Positions 60,351-64,000 of a stretch of 64,000 nucleotides of DNA are shown one piece after another. Location of the stretch: positions 62,001-126,000 of the forward strand of contig NZ_BBUZ01000039.1 of assembly GCF_001417735.1 (NCBI RefSeq), written 5' to 3'. Source of the stretch: Streptomyces sp. NBRC 110028. GTDB taxonomy: Bacteria; Actinomycetota; Actinomycetes; Streptomycetales; Streptomycetaceae. How positions within the stretch are numbered: the first letter of the stretch is position 1; each line of letters opens with the position of its first letter. The position numbers and the translations under genes were made by a program. Below the pieces are notes generated by a model that worked only from the letters and a program-made list of their open reading frames with translations, did no database searches and was not told the DNA's origin.

Positions 60351-60902
60351 TCAGTTCTCGCTTTCGAAGGACACGGCGGCGGCCAGCGCCTCCGTGAGCA
60401 GCAGAGGGCTGCGTCCCAGGCCGCACGCGGTCTGGGCGTAGGCGTGCGCGGCGATCTCGTCCGCGCCCGCGACGTAGGCGTACAGGCGGCGCCGTCCGAG
60501 CCGCAGCGCCGTGTGGCCGAGCGCGCGCTTGAACTCCGCGCGCACCGGGGCGTGGTGGAGCCAGGCGTGCGCCTGCTCGTGGGCGAGGGCGGCGGCGCGC
60601 ACCGACCCTTCCGGGAACCAGTGGCGCCAGCCGCGCTCGGCGACCAGCCGCTCGGCGCGTGCCACGGTGTCGGCGTACACCTCGACGACCGGCGGCCGGG
60701 ACCGGTAGCGGGCGAACAGCCCGGCCTCCAGTCCGCCGTCCCGCTCGATCACCCGGACGGTCTCGTGCCGCAAGGTCATCCGGCGGCCGAACTCCGAGGC
60801 GGTACGGGCCCATCGGCCGAGCAGCGCGGGGTCGCGGCCCTCGTGCGTGGGGGTGCCCGCGAGGAGGCGTACCGCGAGGTGCAGGTCGTGGTCGTCGTTC
60901 AT
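60351..60902 (-). CDS. Small HExxH protein, putative metalloprotease-like, function unknown
   Basis: 183 aa, no signal or membrane segment. It contains AAALAHEQAHAWLHH, an HExxH zinc-binding motif, with a possible later Glu in GADEIAAHAYAQ as third ligand. The start overlaps the hydantoinase-like stop as ATGA and the stop lies 3 nt before the transporter, so it is translationally coupled within the operon. No family was recognised; a hydrolase or regulator of the pathway is possible. Confidence 0.75.
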   Translation of the reverse strand: MNDDHDLHLAVRLLAGTPTHEGRDPALLGRWARTASEFGRRMTLRHETVRVIERDGGLEAGLFARYRSRPPVVEVYADTVARAERLVAERGWRHWFPEGSVRAAALAHEQAHAWLHHAPVRAEFKRALGHTALRLGRRRLYAYVAGADEIAAHAYAQTACGLGRSPLLLTEALAAAVSFESEN

Positions 60903-63031
60903 GTCCGGGACTCCACGACGGCGACGACCGGCTCCCCGGATCCGCGCGGGCGCAGTTCGGTGCGGGCCAGCGCCAGCAGCGCCTCGGGGTCGAGGACGCC
61001 GGAGAGATCCGCGATCCGGCCGCCGACCAGGAGCCGTACGGCGGGGGCCCGCGCCCCTCCGTCGCCGTAGGAGGTGGTGTCACGCACCAGTGCGGCCAGC
61101 GCCTCGCCGGACTCCGCGACGGTCATGGTCGCCACGTGGGCGTCCGGCGCGCCGAGCCGCACCACGCCGTCCGCGTCGACCACGCGCACCGGGTGGCGGT
61201 CGGCCCGCAGCCGGCGCCGTACCTCGGTGCCGTACACCGTGTACGCGTCCGTCCCCGCCAGCACCCGCACCTGTGCCTCCCCCGTCTTGAGGCTGGTGGC
61301 GGCGGCGCGCAGCCGTTCGTCGGCGTCCGCGCGGTGGGAGCGGTCCTGGGTGCGCAGTTCGGTGGCGCCCGTGGCGACCGCCCGGACGGTGTTGGTCTGC
61401 GGGTCGACGGTCACCTCCACCTCGACGCCGTCGGCGGCGGCGCCCTGTGCGACGACGGCCTGTTCGGCCTCGGCGCGTACCGCGAGGATCTGTTCCTGGG
61501 TGGCGCCGGGCACGATGCGCTCGACCTGTTCGCGCACCAGCGCCAGCGCCACCCCGATGGGGCTGATGACCTCGCTGTGCCGGGCGATGCGTCCTTCGAG
61601 CCCGAGGGAGGCGGCCAGGTGCGGCGTCACCGCCGCCGCTCCCCCGCCGCCGCCCACGAGGAGTGCGGTGTCGCGGTCCAGGCGGTAGTCGCGGATCATC
61701 GCCTCCACCACCGTCCCGACCTGTTCGGTGCCCGCGTCGAGCACCGCCCGTGCCGCACCGGCCACGTCCGTGCCGAGCGCGGCGGCCACCGGGGCGAGGG
61801 CGGCCCGCGCCACGTCCTGGTCGCCGCGCGCGAAGTCCCCCTCACCGACCCGCCCGAGGGCGTTGGCCGCACAGGTCATGGTGACGGCGAAGCGACCGCC
61901 TGCGGCGTCCAGGACCAGGTAGTCGTCGGGGTCGCCGGCCATCGGCCGGACCGTGGCCACCCGGGCGTCGCGCAGTTCGCCGGGCGAGGCGAAGCAGGCG
62001 TAGGGCAGGCCCGCGATGTGGGCGCTGCGCGGGCCGACGCCGACCACCCGGCCGCCGGAGACGCGCACCATGGAGCCGCCGCCGACGCCGACGGTGCGGA
62101 CGTCGAGCGCGTTCAGGTACGAGGTCCTGCCGAGGATCGTGGCGTGGCGTACGGCGACCCTGCCCCGCCGTACGACGCTGATGTCGGTGGAGGTGCCGCC
62201 CGTCTCCAGGAACAGTCCCTCGCTGATCCGCTCCTGCATCAGCGCCCCGGCCACGCCCGCCGCCGGGCCCGACAGGATCGTCAGAAGGGGGCGGCGGCGC
62301 ATCTCGTCCAGGGACATGACGCCGCCGTCGCAGCGCATCACCATCAGCGGGGCCATCACACCGGCCTTCGTGATGGACGCGTCCACCAGGTCGGCCGTGG
62401 TGAGCATCCGGGGCAGGATCGCGGCGTTGACCACCGCCGTCCGCGTCCGCTTGTGCAGTCCGTACATCGAGGTGATCTCGTGGGCGGCGGCCAGCGGCAG
62501 GCCGGTCGGCCGCGCGGCGTCGAGCACGGCCCGCTCGCCCTCGGGCCGGTCCACGCCGAACGGCTCGGTGGCGACGAGGACGTCGGCGCCGTCCGCGCGC
62601 ACCCGCTCCACGGCCGCCAGCACCGCGGCCTCGTCGGAGGGGTCGGCCACATGGGCGTAGGCCAGCGGGAGCCGCTTGCCGGCGGTGAGTTCGAGCTTGC
62701 CGAAGGAAGCGAGCCGCCGGGTGACCACCGCGCCGGGGCCGGCGCCGATCCCGATCAGGCCGACCTTGGCGACGTCGCCCTCCAGCAGGGCGTTGGTGGC
62801 CTGCGTCGTGCCGTGGGCCAGGAAGACCACATCGGACGCGGTGCGCCCGGACTCGTCCAGGAGCCGCCGCAGCGCCTGGACGATGCCGTGGGCGACGCCG
62901 TCCTCGTGGTGGTGGCTGGTGGGCACCTTCACCTGGCCCACCAGGGTGAGCGTGGCGGCGTCGACCGCCACGGCGTCGGTGAACGTGCCACCCACGTCGA
63001 TGCCGACGCGGATGCGACGGTCTGGAACCAT
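60899..63031 (-). CDS. Hydantoinase/oxoprolinase HyuA-like ATPase
   Basis: 710 aa. ATG 63031 is chosen for AAGGAGGT 7 nt upstream; ATG 63058 would add 9 residues. Actin-fold motifs: RVGIDVGGTFTDAVAVD, FLAHGTTQATNALLEGD, LETGGTSTDISVVRRG, LLVGGGGGAAAVTPHLA. The family hydrolyses cyclic amides (hydantoins, 5-oxoproline) or carboxylates ketones with ATP. No HyuB partner is visible, though the window ends soon. It sits after an FAD oxidoreductase and before the HExxH protein and transporter, so it probably acts in catabolism of an imported compound. Confidence 0.9.
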   Translation of the reverse strand: MVPDRRIRVGIDVGGTFTDAVAVDAATLTLVGQVKVPTSHHHEDGVAHGIVQALRRLLDESGRTASDVVFLAHGTTQATNALLEGDVAKVGLIGIGAGPGAVVTRRLASFGKLELTAGKRLPLAYAHVADPSDEAAVLAAVERVRADGADVLVATEPFGVDRPEGERAVLDAARPTGLPLAAAHEITSMYGLHKRTRTAVVNAAILPRMLTTADLVDASITKAGVMAPLMVMRCDGGVMSLDEMRRRPLLTILSGPAAGVAGALMQERISEGLFLETGGTSTDISVVRRGRVAVRHATILGRTSYLNALDVRTVGVGGGSMVRVSGGRVVGVGPRSAHIAGLPYACFASPGELRDARVATVRPMAGDPDDYLVLDAAGGRFAVTMTCAANALGRVGEGDFARGDQDVARAALAPVAAALGTDVAGAARAVLDAGTEQVGTVVEAMIRDYRLDRDTALLVGGGGGAAAVTPHLAASLGLEGRIARHSEVISPIGVALALVREQVERIVPGATQEQILAVRAEAEQAVVAQGAAADGVEVEVTVDPQTNTVRAVATGATELRTQDRSHRADADERLRAAATSLKTGEAQVRVLAGTDAYTVYGTEVRRRLRADRHPVRVVDADGVVRLGAPDAHVATMTVAESGEALAALVRDTTSYGDGGARAPAVRLLVGGRIADLSGVLDPEALLALARTELRPRGSGEPVVAVVESRT

Positions 63032-63133
63032 GGTGGGCACCTCCTTGTGCGTTGACATGGGTGGGTCGAAGACGTGGGGGGCTACGAGGGAAAGCGGGCG
63101 GTGACGCGAGGGCCGGTGAGGCGGCGGGCCGGG

Positions 63134-64000
63134 TCAGTAGCCGCGGACGTCGGGCCAGCGGCGCTGCACGCCCCAGCGGTCCAGGAGGCGGCCGAACTCC
63201 TCGAACCGCTTGTCCTCGGCCTGCACCTGGTGCGGTTCGACCCCCTCGTCCAGGCAGTGGGCGGCGAGGGCGCCGGCGACCTCGCCGACGTTCCACTCGA
63301 CCGGGTGCAGCCGGTAGCAGCCGTTGGTGATGTGCGTGGTGCCGATGTTCTTCCCGGCGGGCAGCAGGTTGCGCACCCGGCGCGGCACCAGCGCGCCGAG
63401 CGGGATCTCGAACGGCACGGAGCCGACGTCGATGTAGGTGTCCCCGCCCGTCGAGGGGTGCAGGTCGATGCGGTAGCCGCCGACCCCGACCGAGTCGCGG
63501 TAGCGGGTCCTGCCGTACGCCCCGACGACGTCGATCGCGACATCCTGTTCGACCACGGTCGTCACCGCCTTGATGCGCCGCGACTCGCGCACGTAGGCCG
63601 CCTTGGCCAGGCCGTCCGCGGTGCCGGTGACGTCCGGGCGGATGCGCAGCCCCGGGAACCCGGTGCCGCCGTCCGCGCGCGGCGCCTCGGTCTGCAGCCA
63701 GTACAGCACCGACAGCGACAACTGACGGGCCTCGCGCAGGGCTTCGGCCTCCTGGCCGATGTACGGCTTGAGCCAGTAGTCGTTCAGCGGCCAGTTGACG
63801 AGGGTGATGTCCGAGCCGAAGGCGCCCGGCCGGTGCAGCCCGCGGGCGAGGATCCGGCGGAACCCCCACAGCTCCTTGTCCCCGGCGTCGGCGCTCTGGT
63901 CGGCGCTGACCGCCAGCGGGTCGAGATCCGGGTTGGGCACGAAGGTACGGGGCACGGGCTCCAGGGTGCGCGGGTCGGGCGCCTCGAAGCCGAGCAGCGG
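63134..64000 (-). CDS. FAD-dependent oxidoreductase, C-terminal part
   Basis: The gene enters from the right edge, so the N-terminal FAD GxGxxG motif is outside. The visible 288 residues include ELWGFRRILARGLH, NWPLNDYW, LSLSVLYWLQTEAP, and the family signature IPLGALVPRRVRNLLPAGKN followed by TTHITNGCYRLHPVEWNVGE, typical of PF12831-type FAD enzymes found in sugar and rhamnogalacturonan-type loci. Oxidation of a sugar or hydroxy acid is likely; the exact substrate is unknown. The gap to the hydantoinase-like gene is 102 bp. Confidence 0.88.
   Translation of the reverse strand, partial: PLLGFEAPDPRTLEPVPRTFVPNPDLDPLAVSADQSADAGDKELWGFRRILARGLHRPGAFGSDITLVNWPLNDYWLKPYIGQEAEALREARQLSLSVLYWLQTEAPRADGGTGFPGLRIRPDVTGTADGLAKAAYVRESRRIKAVTTVVEQDVAIDVVGAYGRTRYRDSVGVGGYRIDLHPSTGGDTYIDVGSVPFEIPLGALVPRRVRNLLPAGKNIGTTHITNGCYRLHPVEWNVGEVAGALAAHCLDEGVEPHQVQAEDKRFEEFGRLLDRWGVQRRWPDVRGY

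Overview
The window is high-GC actinomycete DNA, almost certainly Streptomyces: strong GC bias at third codon positions, Tat-exported carbohydrate enzymes, CebR-type operators, an FHA-ABC transporter and a very large modular NRPS. Many decayed genes and mobile-element scraps lie between the intact loci, which fits a chromosomal arm rather than the core.

Region 1 (1-30.2 kb, minus strand) is the upstream part of a non-ribosomal peptide cluster that continues past base 1. A ~7,700-aa six-module NRPS (C-A-T x4, then C-A-MT-T and C-A-MT-T-E) overlaps by 4 nt (ATGA) a second NRPS (C-A-T-C-A*-T-TE). An AsnO-like Fe(II)/2-oxoglutarate amino-acid hydroxylase follows. By signature residues the first six adenylation domains look like Thr, Asp, unknown, Ser, Asn (N-methylated) and a Phe-like residue (N-methylated, epimerised). 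Module 7 is a sister of module 3. The A domain of module 8 lacks its N-terminal half in this sequence. The first C domain is EntF-like, so an acyl or aryl starter from elsewhere is expected.

Region 2 (30.2-37.4 kb) is mostly relics: HxlR regulator, IS-like scrap, LacI regulator, GH6 cellulase N-terminus, Tn3-like transposase tail and class III aminotransferase. Three genes are intact: an SDR plus quinone-oxidoreductase-type pair (minus) and a secreted GH62 arabinofuranosidase (plus). Two CebR-like operators (one perfect TGGGAGCGCTCCCA) lie between the LacI relic and the glycosidases.

Region 3 (37.4-46.4 kb) has an FHA-ABC transporter (minus) and, divergently, a tightly coupled operon: SseB-family protein, a 222-aa helical protein, a 1569-aa WXG-like/Rhs polymorphic toxin with an unfamiliar C-terminal tip, and a probable immunity protein.

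Region 4 (46.4-53.6 kb) holds a lactonase relic fused to a transposase relic, a secreted CE1-type esterase, an alcohol-dehydrogenase tail, an MHS-type MFS transporter, and a Tat-exported GH127 beta-L-arabinofuranosidase converging on the transporter across a 21-bp-stem hairpin.

Region 5 (53.6-64 kb, all minus) looks like a polysaccharide or uronate utilisation locus: FAD oxidoreductase (partial), hydantoinase/oxoprolinase-like protein, HExxH protein and GntP-like transporter (tightly coupled), then a Tat-exported beta-propeller glycosidase, a CE7 esterase and a Tat-exported discoidin-domain (alpha/alpha)-type protein preceded by a LacI-type palindrome. GH62, GH127, CE1 and CE7 together point to plant hemicellulose use. 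No tRNA, rRNA or CRISPR array was recognised.
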